64,000 nt of DNA from Cupriavidus pauculus (GCF_002858765.1 NZ_PJRP01000001.1:627356-691355), one strand, 5' to 3'; positions 55,503-64,000 are shown, numbered from the stretch's first letter. The notes: generated from the letters alone by a model not told the origin. A program made the numbers and translations.

Positions 55503-56389
55503 TGGCGCGCGAAGCCCTGATGCCCGCCTCGGGCACGCCGGCGGCTGACAAGCCAGCAACTGACAAGCCAGGTCAGCCGTTCGTCGATTTCAACCGCGTC
55601 TGGCTGGCCTACGACGACGATCTGGCACGCCGCGGCGAGTTCGCGGTCGAGGACATCTCGCTGCAGGCGCGCGAAGGCGAGTTCATCGCCATCGTCGGGC
55701 CGTCGGGCTGCGGCAAGTCCACGTTCATGAAGCTGGCCACGGGGCTGCGTCCGGCCACGCGCGGCGCGGTCAGCATCAACGGCGCCAAGGTAACCGGCCC
55801 GCTCAAGCAGGTGGGCATGGCCTTCCAGGCGCCGACGCTGCTGCCGTGGCGCACCACGCTCGACAACGTGATGCTGCCGCTGGAGATCGTCGAACCCTAT
55901 CGGTCGACCATGCGCAAGAAGCGCGGCGAATATGTGGAGCGCGCCCGCGCGCTGCTGAAGACCGTGGGCCTGGCCGGCTACGAGGACAAGTATCCGTGGC
56001 AACTGTCGGGCGGCATGCAGCAGCGCGCGTCGATCTGCCGGGCGCTGATCCACGAGCCGCGCATGCTGCTGCTGGACGAGCCGTTCGGCGCGCTCGACGC
56101 CTTCACGCGCGAGGAACTCTGGTGCGTGCTGCGCGACCTCTGGCAGGTGCAGCGCTTCAACGTGATCCTGGTCACGCACGACCTGCGCGAGGCGGTGTTC
56201 CTGGCCGACACCGTCTACGTGATGAGCGCGCGCCCGGGGCGGATCGTGCTGCGCCGGGAGATCGACCTGCCGCGCCCGCGTCCGCTGGACATCACCTATA
56301 CCGAACCGTTTGCCGAGCGCGTACACGAGCTGCGCGAGAAGATCGGCCACAAGCCGGGCAACCACACTGATAACGCAGGGCGGCACTGA
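55499..56389 (+). CDS. ABC importer ATPase (TauB/SsuB-like)
   Basis: 296-residue ATPase for the NMT1-type importer. Walker A GPSGCGKST is at 67-75, signature LSGGMQQRASICR, Walker B MLLLDEPFGALDAFTREEL. The N-terminus carries about 28 residues of Ala/Pro/Asp/Lys-rich sequence (ADKPATDKPGQ) before the conserved domain. The start ATG overlaps the binding-protein stop by 4 bp; a second ATG follows at once. The permease starts 2 bp after the stop, so the three genes form a tight operon. Confidence 0.93.
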   Translation: MMAREALMPASGTPAADKPATDKPGQPFVDFNRVWLAYDDDLARRGEFAVEDISLQAREGEFIAIVGPSGCGKSTFMKLATGLRPATRGAVSINGAKVTGPLKQVGMAFQAPTLLPWRTTLDNVMLPLEIVEPYRSTMRKKRGEYVERARALLKTVGLAGYEDKYPWQLSGGMQQRASICRALIHEPRMLLLDEPFGALDAFTREELWCVLRDLWQVQRFNVILVTHDLREAVFLADTVYVMSARPGRIVLRREIDLPRPRPLDITYTEPFAERVHELREKIGHKPGNHTDNAGRH

Positions 56390-56391
56390 AC

Positions 56392-57165
56392 ATGACGACG
56401 ATGTCTTCTCTACAGGCGAAGCGCGTGCAGCGCGTTGCCCCTTGGATCCTGCTTGGCGCGTGCCTGCTGTTGTGGCAGGGCGCGTGCCTGGTCTTCGACG
56501 TGTCCGACTTCATCCTGCCCAGCCCGTCATCGATCGTGACGTCGATGGTGGAGTACGGCGGCGTGATCGCCGGGCACGCGTGGCGCACGTTCTGGACCAC
56601 CATGGTCGGCTTCGCCGTGGCCATCGTGGTGGGCGTGGTGCTGGGCATGCTGATGGGTTCGTCGCGACTGGCCTACGCGGCCACCTATCCGCTGATGACG
56701 GCTTTCAACGCGCTGCCCAAGGCGGCGTTCGTGCCGATCCTGGTGGTGTGGTTCGGCCTGGGCGCAGGTCCAGCCATCCTGACCGCGTTCCTGATCTCGT
56801 TCTTCCCAATCATGGTCAACATCGCCACGGGACTGGCCACGCTGGAACCCGAATTGGAGGATGTACTACGCGTGCTGGGCGCCAAGCGCCGCGACGTGCT
56901 GCTCAAGGTGGGCCTGCCACGCGCGCTGCCGTTCTTCTTTGCATCGCTGAAGGTGGCCATCACGCTGGCGTTCGTGGGTACCACGGTGTCGGAGATGAAC
57001 GCGGCCAACGAAGGGATCGGCTATCTGCTGGTGTCGGCCGGGTCGGCCATGAAGATGCCGCTGGCGTTCGCGGGGCTGGTGGTGATCGCCGTGATGGCGA
57101 TGGTCATGTACGAGCTGTTTGCCGTGCTGGAGAAGCGGATGACGGGCTGGGCGCACCGGGGGTGA
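56392..57165 (+). CDS. ABC importer permease (TauC/SsuC-like)
   Basis: 257-residue inner-membrane permease with about six segments and a BPD_transp_1 domain. The ATPase-coupling loop is LEPELEDVLRVLGAKRRDVLLKVGLPRALPF, as expected for the TauC/SsuC group. It pairs with the preceding ATPase. The import operon has no catabolic gene attached, so its substrate cannot be read from context. Confidence 0.92.
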   Translation: MTTMSSLQAKRVQRVAPWILLGACLLLWQGACLVFDVSDFILPSPSSIVTSMVEYGGVIAGHAWRTFWTTMVGFAVAIVVGVVLGMLMGSSRLAYAATYPLMTAFNALPKAAFVPILVVWFGLGAGPAILTAFLISFFPIMVNIATGLATLEPELEDVLRVLGAKRRDVLLKVGLPRALPFFFASLKVAITLAFVGTTVSEMNAANEGIGYLLVSAGSAMKMPLAFAGLVVIAVMAMVMYELFAVLEKRMTGWAHRG

Positions 57166-57216
57166 TCGAGATACCCGGCCTCCCCTCGGGGTGACAAAGG
57201 CAAGACGCTGCCGACT

Positions 57217-58101
57217 TTGGACGGACGGCGATTGTTGGCGCATGGGCCGATGCCTAGAGTTTTGGACGCTAGGGCGACTTGCCTTGGCGAGTCCTTCAAC
57301 GCAAAACTCGAGGTACCAACCATTCTAAGGAAAAGCCTGCCTTTCAGGCGGGCTGCAGCTTCGTCCGCGGCGCAGGTGTTGCTGCTGTCGTCCGCGGCGA
57401 ATGCCGTGGCGGATACGCCGGAGCGACCCGGGGAATGCCGCGCGATCGAGCGCTGGCGGCCCCAGAGCGAGTATCCGCTGGGAAGCTGTGTGTACGCAGG
57501 CAAGTACATCTGGGCCAATGACGCCCATGCCAGAGCCGGGCAGCGGCCCGGGTCCGATGACCGGCGGTGGTACAAGATCGGCGACAACACCCTGGACGAT
57601 CTGAACGTGGTGGTCGCCGCCAACGCGGCTGTGCAGCCGACGGTCTTCACCTATACCGCCGAGGCACCGTGGACGAACTCGCGGGTCCAGTTCGTCGCCA
57701 AGGGCACGCAGCGCAAGCAGGTCGTTGCATACCCGCAGGACGGCTACACGGCGCTCAAGGTGCTGGCGAGCATGGAAGGCGATGGATATAGCGGCCGTGT
57801 CGTGCCGCTGTGGCTCCGCGCGTAACGCAATGTCAGCGGCTCGGGGCCGGAAGGCAGCACGGGGCCGCTGGAAGCCGTCGGCGGTCACGCCGGTCGCGGC
57901 ACGCTGATCCTGTGGTACGACCCGGCGGACAATCCCCAGCTCAAGCCTGACGCGCGATACCGGACCAAGCCCGGCTTGCGGCTGGTGGTCGATGCCATCG
58001 GCACCGATCTGCCGAAGCAGCCGAAGATCGGCACGTTCCGGCTCGGTGTCGATGTCGTGCATCAACCGAAGTCGCCGAAGTCGCCCGAGTCGCCCAAGTA
58101 G
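57217..58101 (+). pseudogene. Interrupted gene for a secreted protein with chitin-binding-like module
   Basis: An open frame of about 200 codons ends at an in-frame TAA (57823-57825), yet the same frame stays open for another 91 codons to a TAG at 58099-58101 with typical high-GC coding character, including TLILWYDPADNPQLKPDARY. The likeliest reading is one gene with a premature stop. The start is uncertain: TTG at 57217, ATG at 57250. A signal-peptide-like region (RRAAASSAAQVLLLSSAANAVA) precedes a module resembling carbohydrate-binding family 5/12 (YPLGSCVYAGKYIWANDAHARAG...W), and the C-terminal tail is KSPKSPESPK. A base-call error in the stop codon is possible. Confidence 0.6.
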
Positions 58102-58111
58102 CGCCTGGGCG

Positions 58112-58570
58112 CTAGGCATAGTCCAGCGGCAATGCCGTCGTGTACTTGATCTGCTCCATCGCGAAGCTGGAGCTGACATCGGCCAGCTCCACGCCCTGGA
58201 TCAGCTTCTTGTACACGGCATCATAGGCGGCGATATCGGGCACCACCACACGCAGCAGGTAGTCGGTGTCGCCCGCCATGCGGTAGAACTCGGTGACTTC
58301 CGGAATCGAAGCCACGAGATCGTGGAATGTCTTCAGCCATTTCACGTTGTGCTGGCTGGTGCGGATCGAGACAAAGACGGTCACGCCCACATTGAGCTTG
58401 GCGGCGTCGAGCAGCGCCACGCGCTTGCGGATGACGCCGGACTCCTCCAGCTTCTGCACGCGGCGCCAGCAGGGCGTGGAGGTTAGACCGACGCGCTCGC
58501 CGATGTCGGCGACGGGCACGGAGGCATCTTCCTGCAGGATGCCCAGGATCTGGCGGTCATAGCGGTCCAT
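58112..58570 (-). CDS. Lrp/AsnC-family transcriptional regulator
   Basis: 152-residue Lrp/AsnC regulator. The HTH lies in about 1-60 (MDRYDRQILGILQEDASVPVADIGERV then GLTSTPCWRRVQKLEESGVI). The C-terminal RAM ligand domain (about 70-140) follows with VTEFYRMAGDTDYLLRVVVPD. It is transcribed after the cysteine-dioxygenase-like gene with a 61-bp gap and may control it in response to an amino acid such as cysteine (inference). Ends just 10 bp from the interrupted gene on the other strand. Confidence 0.92.
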   Translation of the reverse strand: MDRYDRQILGILQEDASVPVADIGERVGLTSTPCWRRVQKLEESGVIRKRVALLDAAKLNVGVTVFVSIRTSQHNVKWLKTFHDLVASIPEVTEFYRMAGDTDYLLRVVVPDIAAYDAVYKKLIQGVELADVSSSFAMEQIKYTTALPLDYA

Positions 58571-58631
58571 GGATATCAGGTCCGGTAAGGGTGGAGGGCG
58601 TCAGCCGCCGGCCACCCTGCCAGGGCGGATG

Positions 58632-59177
58632 TCAGCTGACGATGGTATCCACCAGCATATTCACGCCGGTGGCAATGCGGTCCTGGTCCACGCCGTAGAT
58701 GTGCAGTGACACGGCCACGGCGTTGCTGTCGTTGCCCAGTGCGTGGATATGCTGCAGGCCGGCGGGCACGCTGAACGTGTCGCCCACCTCGCGCGTCACG
58801 GCGCCCACCTGCGTGGCCGTGCGATTTTCGGGATTCCAGCGGTAATGCCGTTCGGACAGCGTGCCGTGCAACACGCGATACGCGCACCAGGTGCGATGGC
58901 CATGTACCTGGCTGTGCTGGCCGGGACGCCAGACCAGCACCATCACCGAGAAACGCTCGTACGGATCGGCGTAGACCAAATGGCGCGTGTAGTTGTCGGG
59001 GCTGCCTTCCAGCGCGCCGGGGGGCAGAGTGGCCAGCAGGGTGTGGGCGTCGGGCAGGCTGGCCGCTACGTGGGCGGCCACCATGCGGGCGCTCTGGGAC
59101 AGCGTGGCTTCCATACCCGATGCCAGCGACGACAAGGGGCACGGCGTGGGACGGATGGCAGATGCGGCGGCTTCCAT
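58632..59177 (-). CDS. Cysteine-dioxygenase-type cupin enzyme
   Basis: 181-residue member of the cysteine dioxygenase (CDO_I) cupin family, which oxidises a thiol to its sulfinate with iron. Ligand histidines are His92 and His94 (QVHGHRTWCAYRVL) and His145 in QHIHALGN. WRPGQHSQVHGHRTW also matches the family. Whether the substrate is L-cysteine, 3-mercaptopropionate or another thiol is not decidable. A later ATG (codon 22) is an alternative start. Divergent from the LysR gene with a dyad-rich 190-bp gap. Confidence 0.85.
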   Translation of the reverse strand: MEAAASAIRPTPCPLSSLASGMEATLSQSARMVAAHVAASLPDAHTLLATLPPGALEGSPDNYTRHLVYADPYERFSVMVLVWRPGQHSQVHGHRTWCAYRVLHGTLSERHYRWNPENRTATQVGAVTREVGDTFSVPAGLQHIHALGNDSNAVAVSLHIYGVDQDRIATGVNMLVDTIVS

Positions 59178-59289
59178 GGCGGGCTCGTTCTTCTGGATGG
59201 GCGATATGTGCGATAGCGTTCATCTTAAAAGCGCGATCGGAGCACCAGCATGCGAAATTTGGTCAAAAGTGGCTGACTATTGTAAGTGC

Positions 59290-59317
59290 ATTCCAATAAA
59301 TGGCAATTGGTAGGAAT
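59290..59317. promoter_or_regulatory. Candidate LysR operator in the dioxygenase-LysR gap
   Basis: Nested dyads: ATTCC (59290-59294) with GGAAT (59313-59317), and CCAAT (59293-59297) with ATTGG (59306-59310). This AT-rich stretch sits 50 bp upstream of the LysR ATG and 113 bp upstream of the dioxygenase ATG, the usual place for a LysR site in a divergent pair. Confidence 0.45.
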
Positions 59318-59366
59318 TTTATTGCAGGTTGCGCCGGCATCGCTCCGGCAGGCGATAATCCGCGCC

Positions 59367-60323
59367 ATGGAAATCAAATGGCTTGAAGACTTCGTCAGCC
59401 TGGCCGAGACGCACAGTTTCTCGCGCTCGGCGGAACTGCGGCATGTCACCCAACCGGCGTTCTCGCGGCGCATCCAGTCGCTGGAGGCCTGGGTTGGCAC
59501 CGAGCTGATCGATCGGTCGAGCTACCCCACCAGCCTAACCGAGGCCGGCAAGGTGTTCTACGAACAGGCGCTGGCGATGCTGGCGCAGGTCAGCGAAACA
59601 CGCGCGCTGATGCGCGGCCAGCGGTCGGCCAACGCCCAGGTGCTGGAATTCGCGGTGCCCCACACGCTGTCGCTGACCTTTTTCCCGGAATGGCTCAAGG
59701 CCGTGGAGCGCAAGCTGGGCACGCTGCCGTGCCGGCTGCGCGCGCTGAACGTCCACGATGCGGTGCTGATGCTGGTGGAAGGCGGCTGCGACCTGGTCAT
59801 GGTCTACCACCACCCGCGCCAGGCCATCCAGCTTGATCCGGCGCACTACGACATGCTGGTGCTCGGCACGGAACGGCTGTCGCCGTACAGCGTGCCCGAC
59901 GCCACGGGCCGCCCGCTGTTCCGGCTGCCAGGCACCGACAAGAAGCCGGTGCCGTTCCTTAGTTACACGCCCAATGCGTTTCTGGGTCGCATGGTGGACA
60001 TGCTGCTGGCCGAGTCCGTCGATTCGCTCAAGCTCGACAAATGCTACGAAACCGATATGGCCGAAGCGCTCAAGGTCATGGCGCTGGCGGGCCACGGCAT
60101 GGCGTTTCTGCCAGAAAGCACGGTGCGCGAAGACGTGGCCGCCGGCCGCCTGGTGCGCGCCGAGGCCGCGCGGGGCCTGCCGCAATCGATCGACATGGAA
60201 ATCCGGCTTTATCGCGAGCGCCCGGCTGACACGGGCGAACGGCGCGGCAGCCAGCTCAGGCGCAAGCGCCAGCTGGTGGACAAGGTCTGGGCGGCATTGG
60301 TTGCCCCGTCAACCACCGCTTGA
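59367..60323 (+). CDS. LysR-family regulator (HypT/QseD-like)
   Basis: 318-residue LysR-type regulator. The HTH is at about 1-60 with MEIKWLEDFVSLAETHSFSRSAEL and TQPAFSRRIQSLEAWVG. This start pattern is shared with the HypT (QseD) type of LysR. The effector domain occupies 90-300. The ATG at 59367 is closely preceded by GATAAT (59354-59359), so the leader may be very short. It is divergent from the dioxygenase gene, which is its most likely target. A second dyad just after it precedes gdhA (60347-60367). Confidence 0.88.
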   Translation: MEIKWLEDFVSLAETHSFSRSAELRHVTQPAFSRRIQSLEAWVGTELIDRSSYPTSLTEAGKVFYEQALAMLAQVSETRALMRGQRSANAQVLEFAVPHTLSLTFFPEWLKAVERKLGTLPCRLRALNVHDAVLMLVEGGCDLVMVYHHPRQAIQLDPAHYDMLVLGTERLSPYSVPDATGRPLFRLPGTDKKPVPFLSYTPNAFLGRMVDMLLAESVDSLKLDKCYETDMAEALKVMALAGHGMAFLPESTVREDVAAGRLVRAEAARGLPQSIDMEIRLYRERPADTGERRGSQLRRKRQLVDKVWAALVAPSTTA

Positions 60324-60346
60324 GGGAGGCCAGACGGCGCGCGAAC

Positions 60347-60367
60347 GTTATGCAAGGCTTGCATAAC
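60347..60367. promoter_or_regulatory. Perfect 9-bp operator-like dyad upstream of gdhA
   Basis: GTTATGCAA (60347-60355), spacer GGC, then its exact complement TTGCATAAC (60359-60367). It lies 24 bp after the LysR gene stop and 86 bp before the gdhA ATG. The inner part fits T-N11-A, the LysR-type pattern. Confidence 0.55.
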
Positions 60368-60453
60368 CGTGATGACGGGGATGATCAAACGGCATTGGAT
60401 TCGGGAAAGGGGGCGCCGATATGCTCCGTGTCACCTTCACTCGGAAACCAACG

Positions 60454-61761
60454 ATGTCTTCCGCAGCACCGACGCAAAACGTCTCCAATGCTCACGCCCT
60501 GCCTTCGTACCTGAACGCCGACAACCTCGGCCCGTGGGGCATCTACCTGCAGCAAGTCGACCGTGTCACGCCCTACCTGGGCTCGCTGGCACGCTGGGTT
60601 GAAACCCTGAAGCGCCCGAAGCGTGCGCTGATCGTCGACGTACCCATCGAACTGGACAACGGCACCATCGCCCATTTCGAGGGCTATCGGGTGCAGCACA
60701 ACCTGTCGCGCGGCCCGGGCAAGGGCGGCGTGCGTTTCCACCAGGACGTGACGCTGTCCGAAGTGATGGCGCTGTCTGCCTGGATGTCGGTGAAGAACGC
60801 AGCCGTGAACGTGCCGTACGGCGGCGCCAAGGGCGGTATCCGCGTGGATCCGCGCACGCTGTCGCACGGCGAGCTGGAACGCCTGACGCGCCGCTACACC
60901 AGCGAAATCAACCTCATCATCGGCCCGACCAAGGACATTCCGGCGCCGGACGTGAATACCAACGCCCAGGTCATGGCCTGGATGATGGACACCTACTCGA
61001 TGAACTCGGGCAGCACGGCCACCGGCGTGGTGACCGGCAAGCCGATCTCGCTGGGCGGCTCGCTGGGCCGTCACGAAGCCACCGGCCGTGGCGTGTTCGT
61101 GGTCGGTTCCGAGGCTGCCCGCAACCTGGGCATGGACGTCAAGGGTGCGCGCGTGGCCGTGCAGGGCTTCGGCAACGTGGGCGCCGTGGCCGCCAAGCTG
61201 TTCCATGAAGCCGGCGCGAAGGTCGTGGCCGTGCAGGACCACCGCACGACGCTGTTCGACCCGGCCGGTCTGGACGTGCCGGCGATGATGGAATACGCGT
61301 CGCACAGCGGCACGATCGAGGGTTATCGCGCCGAAGTGCTGAAGGGCGACCGGTTCTGGGAAGTCGACTGCGACATCCTGATCCCGGCCGCGCTGGAAGG
61401 CCAGATCACCGCCGAGAACGCGCCGAAAATCACGGCCAAGCTAGTGATCGAGGGCGCCAACGGCCCGACCACGCCCCAGGCCGACGATATCCTGCGCGAG
61501 CGCAATATCCTGGTCTGCCCGGACGTGATCGCCAACGCCGGCGGCGTGACAGTGTCCTACTTCGAGTGGGTGCAGGACTTCTCGAGCTTCTTCTGGACCG
61601 AAGAGGAAATCAACGAACGCCTGGTACGAATCATGCAAGAGGCTTTCCGGGCGATCTGGAAGGTTGCCCAGGACAACAAGGTCACGCTGCGTACGGCCGC
61701 GTTCATCGTCGCCTGCACGCGCATCTTGCAGGCGCGTGAAATGCGCGGCCTGTATCCATGA
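60454..61761 (+). CDS. gdhA: Glutamate dehydrogenase
   Basis: Interconverts glutamate and 2-oxoglutarate plus ammonium, 435 residues. Glutamate-binding lysines lie in GPGKGGVR (Lys90) and PYGGAKGGI (Lys126, catalytic). The Rossmann motif is GFGNVG (238-243). I chose the ATG at 60454, giving MSSAAPTQN; an ATG 11 codons upstream is in frame but less supported. NAD or NADP preference is not decided here. A clean terminator follows, then the glutamate importer genes, so glutamate metabolism is clustered. Confidence 0.96.
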   Translation: MSSAAPTQNVSNAHALPSYLNADNLGPWGIYLQQVDRVTPYLGSLARWVETLKRPKRALIVDVPIELDNGTIAHFEGYRVQHNLSRGPGKGGVRFHQDVTLSEVMALSAWMSVKNAAVNVPYGGAKGGIRVDPRTLSHGELERLTRRYTSEINLIIGPTKDIPAPDVNTNAQVMAWMMDTYSMNSGSTATGVVTGKPISLGGSLGRHEATGRGVFVVGSEAARNLGMDVKGARVAVQGFGNVGAVAAKLFHEAGAKVVAVQDHRTTLFDPAGLDVPAMMEYASHSGTIEGYRAEVLKGDRFWEVDCDILIPAALEGQITAENAPKITAKLVIEGANGPTTPQADDILRERNILVCPDVIANAGGVTVSYFEWVQDFSSFFWTEEEINERLVRIMQEAFRAIWKVAQDNKVTLRTAAFIVACTRILQAREMRGLYP

Positions 61762-61836
61762 TGCAGGCGGGTCAGGGAATGGGAAGCCAGGGCTGTTGCA
61801 ACGCAGCATCTCTGGCCTCTATCCTAATTCACTGAG

Positions 61837-61872
61837 AAACGGCGACCGGACTTGTTCCGGTCGCCGTTTTTC
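61837..61872 (+). terminator. Intrinsic terminator after gdhA
   Basis: 14-bp perfect stem AAACGGCGACCGGA (61837-61850), loop CTTGT, arm TCCGGTCGCCGTTT (61856-61869), followed by TTTCT. Confidence 0.92.
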
Positions 61873-62025
61873 TATTCGGCGCCGCCTCCCGAAACTTGCA
61901 AGACGGCGTTGGCAGTTGTGTCTCATTTTGGCGCATTGCCGCGAAACACTGCCGGAAATGGCACCAGTTAGGGGAAAAACCCGTTGTCTTGGGTGACGAG
62001 CTAAGCAATACTGTTTCGCCGGCGG

Positions 62026-62042
62026 GACTGTCTGTTACAGTC
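62026..62042. promoter_or_regulatory. Dyad GACTGT-CTGTT-ACAGTC upstream of gltI
   Basis: Perfect 6-bp arms around a 5-bp centre, 33 bp before the gltI ATG. It could be an operator near the transcription start or a leader hairpin. Confidence 0.4.
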
Positions 62043-62075
62043 GCGCCTTTCTCTCTTCATGGTCAAGGAGATGTT

Positions 62076-62975
62076 ATGAATGTTGCCAAGTTGGCCGGCC
62101 TGATGATTGCGGCAGGCATGCTGTGTGCAAGCGCACAGGCAGCCGAGCCGCTGACGGGTACGCTGCAGAAGATCAAGGATACGGGTGTCATCACGCTGGG
62201 TGTGCGGGACTCTTCGATTCCGTTCAACTACAACCTGGGCGGTGTGCGCCAGGTAGGCTATTCCTACGATATCAATATGAAGATCGTGGAAGCCATCAAG
62301 GACCAGCTGAAGCTGCCGAACCTGCAGGTCAAGGAAATCCCGATCACCTCGCAGAACCGCATCACGCTGCTGCAGAACGGCACGATCGACATCGAGTGCG
62401 GCTCGACGACGAACAACCTCGAGCGCCAGAAGCAGGCATCGTTCACCACCAGCATCTTCATCATCGGCACGCGCATCATGGTGAAGAAGGACGGCGGCAT
62501 CAAGGACTGGGCCGACCTGAAGGGCAAGAACGTGGTGACCACGGCTGGTACGACGTCGGAGCGCCTGCTGCGCAAGATGAACGACGACCAGAAGCTGGGC
62601 ATGAACATCATCAGCACCAAGGACCATGGCCAGTCGTTCCTGACGCTGGAATCGGGCCGTGCCGTGGCGTTCATGATGGACGACGCACTGCTGTACGGCG
62701 AGCGCGCCAAGGCCAAGAACCCGAACGACTGGATCGTCGTGGGCAAGCCGCAGTCGCGTGAATCGTACGGCTGCATGATCCGCAAGGACGATGCGCCGTT
62801 CAAGAAGCTGTCCGACCACGTGATTACCGGCCTGATGAAGGACGGCTCGATCAACACGATGTACACGAAGTGGTTCCAGCAACCGGTGCCGCCGAAGGGC
62901 CTGAACCTGGACTTCCCGCTGTCCGAAGACATGAAGGCGCTCTTCAAGAACCCGAACGACAAGGCACTCGACTGA
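62076..62975 (+). CDS. gltI: Glutamate/aspartate ABC importer binding protein
   Basis: Periplasmic amino-acid binding protein, 299 residues, of the polar amino acid (SBP_bac_3) family. Signal peptide [23 protein letters not shown] with cleavage at about 22. The glutamate/aspartate GltI pattern includes [35 protein letters not shown] and [16 protein letters not shown] (about 104-119). ATG at 62076 has AAGGAG upstream. It is followed by a strong hairpin and then GltJ, so it is likely made in excess over the permeases. Confidence 0.95.
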   Translation: MNVAKLAGLMIAAGMLCASAQAAEPLTGTLQKIKDTGVITLGVRDSSIPFNYNLGGVRQVGYSYDINMKIVEAIKDQLKLPNLQVKEIPITSQNRITLLQNGTIDIECGSTTNNLERQKQASFTTSIFIIGTRIMVKKDGGIKDWADLKGKNVVTTAGTTSERLLRKMNDDQKLGMNIISTKDHGQSFLTLESGRAVAFMMDDALLYGERAKAKNPNDWIVVGKPQSRESYGCMIRKDDAPFKKLSDHVITGLMKDGSINTMYTKWFQQPVPPKGLNLDFPLSEDMKALFKNPNDKALD

Positions 62976-62996
62976 TCTGCGCGATTGGGGCAGTGC

Positions 62997-63029
62997 GAAA
63001 CGGAAGGAGCAGTCCTTCCGTTTCTTTTT
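62997..63029 (+). terminator. Terminator-like hairpin between gltI and gltJ
   Basis: Perfect 12-bp stem GAAACGGAAGGA (62997-63008), loop GCAG, TCCTTCCGTTTC (63013-63024), then five T. It lies 21 bp after the gltI stop and 12 bp before the gltJ start. Such elements reduce downstream expression or stabilise the upstream mRNA. Confidence 0.9.
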
Positions 63030-63040
63030 GAGGACGCACT

Positions 63041-63769
63041 ATGGATTACGTTTTTCACTGGGGAGTCTTCCTCGAGCAGGCCGCCTCCAACGAGACGTAC
63101 CTGGACTGGATGATTTCCGGTCTCAAGGTCACGATCGCGCTGGGCCTGTCGTCGTGGATCATCGCCCTCATCATCGGCTCCGTGCTGGGTGTGCTGCGCA
63201 CCGTGCCGAACAAGTGGCTGTCGGGGTTTGCGGCCACCTACGTCGAGATTTTCCGGAACATTCCGCTGCTGGTGCAGCTGTTCATCTGGTACTTCGTCGG
63301 TCCCGAGCTGCTGCCGGGCGGCGAGGCCATCAAGCAGATGAACCCGTTCACCCAGCAGTTCCTGGCCGCCATGATCTGCCTGGGCACGTTTACCGCCGCC
63401 CGGGTTTGCGAACAGGTGCGCTCGGGTATCAATTCGCTGCCGCGCGGTCAGAAGAACGCCGGCCTGGCCATGGGTTTCACGCTGGCGCAAACGTATCGCC
63501 ACGTGCTGCTGCCGATGGCGTTCCGCGTCATCGTGCCGCCGATCACGTCCGAATTCCTGAACATCTTCAAGAATTCGGCCGTGGCGTCGACGATCGGTCT
63601 GCTGGAACTGGCCGCCCAGGGCCGCCAGCTGGTGGACTACACCGCGCGCCCGTACGAGTCGTTCATCGCGGTCACGGTGCTGTACGCCCTGATCAACTTC
63701 ACGGTGATGTTCCTGATGCGCTGGGTGGAACGCCGTACCCGCGTGCCGGGCTTCATCGGCGGCAAGTAA
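63041..63769 (+). CDS. gltJ: Glutamate/aspartate ABC importer permease GltJ
   Basis: 242-residue inner-membrane permease of the polar amino acid family (HisM-type), with about five membrane segments. The conserved coupling loop is [54 protein letters not shown] is a family-typical early block. GltJ assignment rests on order gltI-gltJ-gltK and similarity. It is followed 11 bp later by gltK. Confidence 0.94.
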   Translation: MDYVFHWGVFLEQAASNETYLDWMISGLKVTIALGLSSWIIALIIGSVLGVLRTVPNKWLSGFAATYVEIFRNIPLLVQLFIWYFVGPELLPGGEAIKQMNPFTQQFLAAMICLGTFTAARVCEQVRSGINSLPRGQKNAGLAMGFTLAQTYRHVLLPMAFRVIVPPITSEFLNIFKNSAVASTIGLLELAAQGRQLVDYTARPYESFIAVTVLYALINFTVMFLMRWVERRTRVPGFIGGK

Positions 63770-63780
63770 GGAGCTGGAAC

Positions 63781-64000
63781 ATGGCATACGAATTCGATTT
63801 CAGCTCGATCAACGCATCGACCATTCACGTGCTCGGCGAGGGCATGATGGTGTCGCTGAAGATCACCGTGACTGCGGTGATCGTCGGCATCGTCTGGGGC
63901 ACGATTCTGGCAATGATGCGCCTGTCGTCCAGCAAGCCGCTGAACTGGTTTGCGCAGGCGTACGTGACGCTGTTCCGGTCCATCCCGCTGGTGATGGTGC
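63781..64000 (+). CDS. gltK: Glutamate/aspartate ABC importer permease GltK (partial)
   Basis: First 73 codons of the second permease: [21 protein letters not shown] then a membrane segment ([23 protein letters not shown]) and [10 protein letters not shown] at the window end. HisM-family. It continues past the window. The ATPase gene gltL would be expected next. Confidence 0.88.
   Translation, partial: MAYEFDFSSINASTIHVLGEGMMVSLKITVTAVIVGIVWGTILAMMRLSSSKPLNWFAQAYVTLFRSIPLVMV

Larger units (their letters stand above)
61762..62075. other. 314-bp non-coding region between gdhA and gltI
   Basis: Holds the gdhA terminator (61837-61872), a dyad at 62026-62042 and the gltI ribosome site AAGGAG (62065-62070). 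A weak -35/-10-like pair, TTGTCT (61984) and AATACT (62007), has 17-bp spacing but only four of six matches each. Confidence 0.6.

Noticed and set aside
61959..61975. Sigma-54-like TGGCAC upstream of gltI
   Set aside because: The -12 element (TTGC type) at the required distance is missing.

Overview
The window looks like chromosomal DNA of a Burkholderiaceae betaproteobacterium, most likely Cupriavidus or a close Ralstonia relative. Reasons: high GC with strong G/C third-position bias, dense gene packing with many 4-bp ATGA/GTGA overlaps, and typical betaproteobacterial blocks (ilvA-queF, DUF971-ubiE-Tim44-ubiJ-ubiB, fmdB-DUF502-aspS, gdhA-gltIJK). I see no tRNA, rRNA, CRISPR array, insertion sequence or prophage. 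The genus is inferred from gene content, not from a marker search.

Layout. 1-4.9 kb: an efflux operon on the minus strand (TetR regulator, HlyD lipoprotein, ABC ATPase, ABC-2 permease, outer-membrane lipoprotein cut by the window edge), resembling E. coli cecR-ybhGFSR. 5-6.5 kb: an OprB-like porin. 6.5-8.9 kb: ilvA and queF on the minus strand. 9.1-13.2 kb: a trehalose block, otsB, a GH15 trehalase-like enzyme and otsA. 13.3-21.7 kb (minus): a complete form II CO-dehydrogenase-like molybdenum hydroxylase operon (S-L-M structural subunits, then MoxR ATPase, VWA protein, CoxG, XdhC, MobA-like). 21.9-29.3 kb: a VTT membrane protein, a 1324-residue FAD/Fe-S oxidoreductase fusion, a HIT protein and an SbmA/BacA-type ABC exporter. 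29.3-33.9 kb: ubiquinone biosynthesis (ubiE, ubiJ, ubiB) with a DUF971 and a Tim44-like protein. 34.2-43.3 kb: sodium-solute symporter, fmdB, DUF502, aspS, an anchored coiled-coil protein, nudB, a YbhP-like phosphoesterase, mobB and clsB. 43.6-52.3 kb: a fatty-acid beta-oxidation regulon (TetR, acyl-CoA dehydrogenase, HAD/ECH fusion, thiolase, DegV, enoyl-CoA hydratase, thioesterase). 52.4-57.2 kb: an Atm1-type ABC exporter and an NMT1-type ABC importer. 57.2-60.3 kb: a broken secreted-protein gene, an Lrp regulator, a cysteine-dioxygenase-like enzyme and a divergent LysR. 60.4-64 kb: gdhA and the glutamate/aspartate importer gltIJK (gltK cut by the window end).

How the genes fit together. 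Most of the window is housekeeping and catabolic core. The accessory part is the molybdenum hydroxylase operon, which brings its own sulfuration/insertion factors. The beta-oxidation genes appear to be governed by the linked TetR protein, because a palindrome sits on its own promoter. GdhA and GltIJK together suggest glutamate uptake and interconversion with 2-oxoglutarate; a near-perfect terminator-like hairpin between gltI and gltJ probably makes the binding protein more abundant than the permeases.

The least explained items are three copies of a dispersed palindromic intergenic element sharing the end GTTTGCTCCCCTCTCCC, the secreted gene interrupted by an in-frame TAA, several clean 12-21 bp palindromes placed like operators, the coiled-coil membrane protein at 38951-39919, and the physiological substrate of the form II hydroxylase. 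I found no convincing wholly novel multi-gene system.
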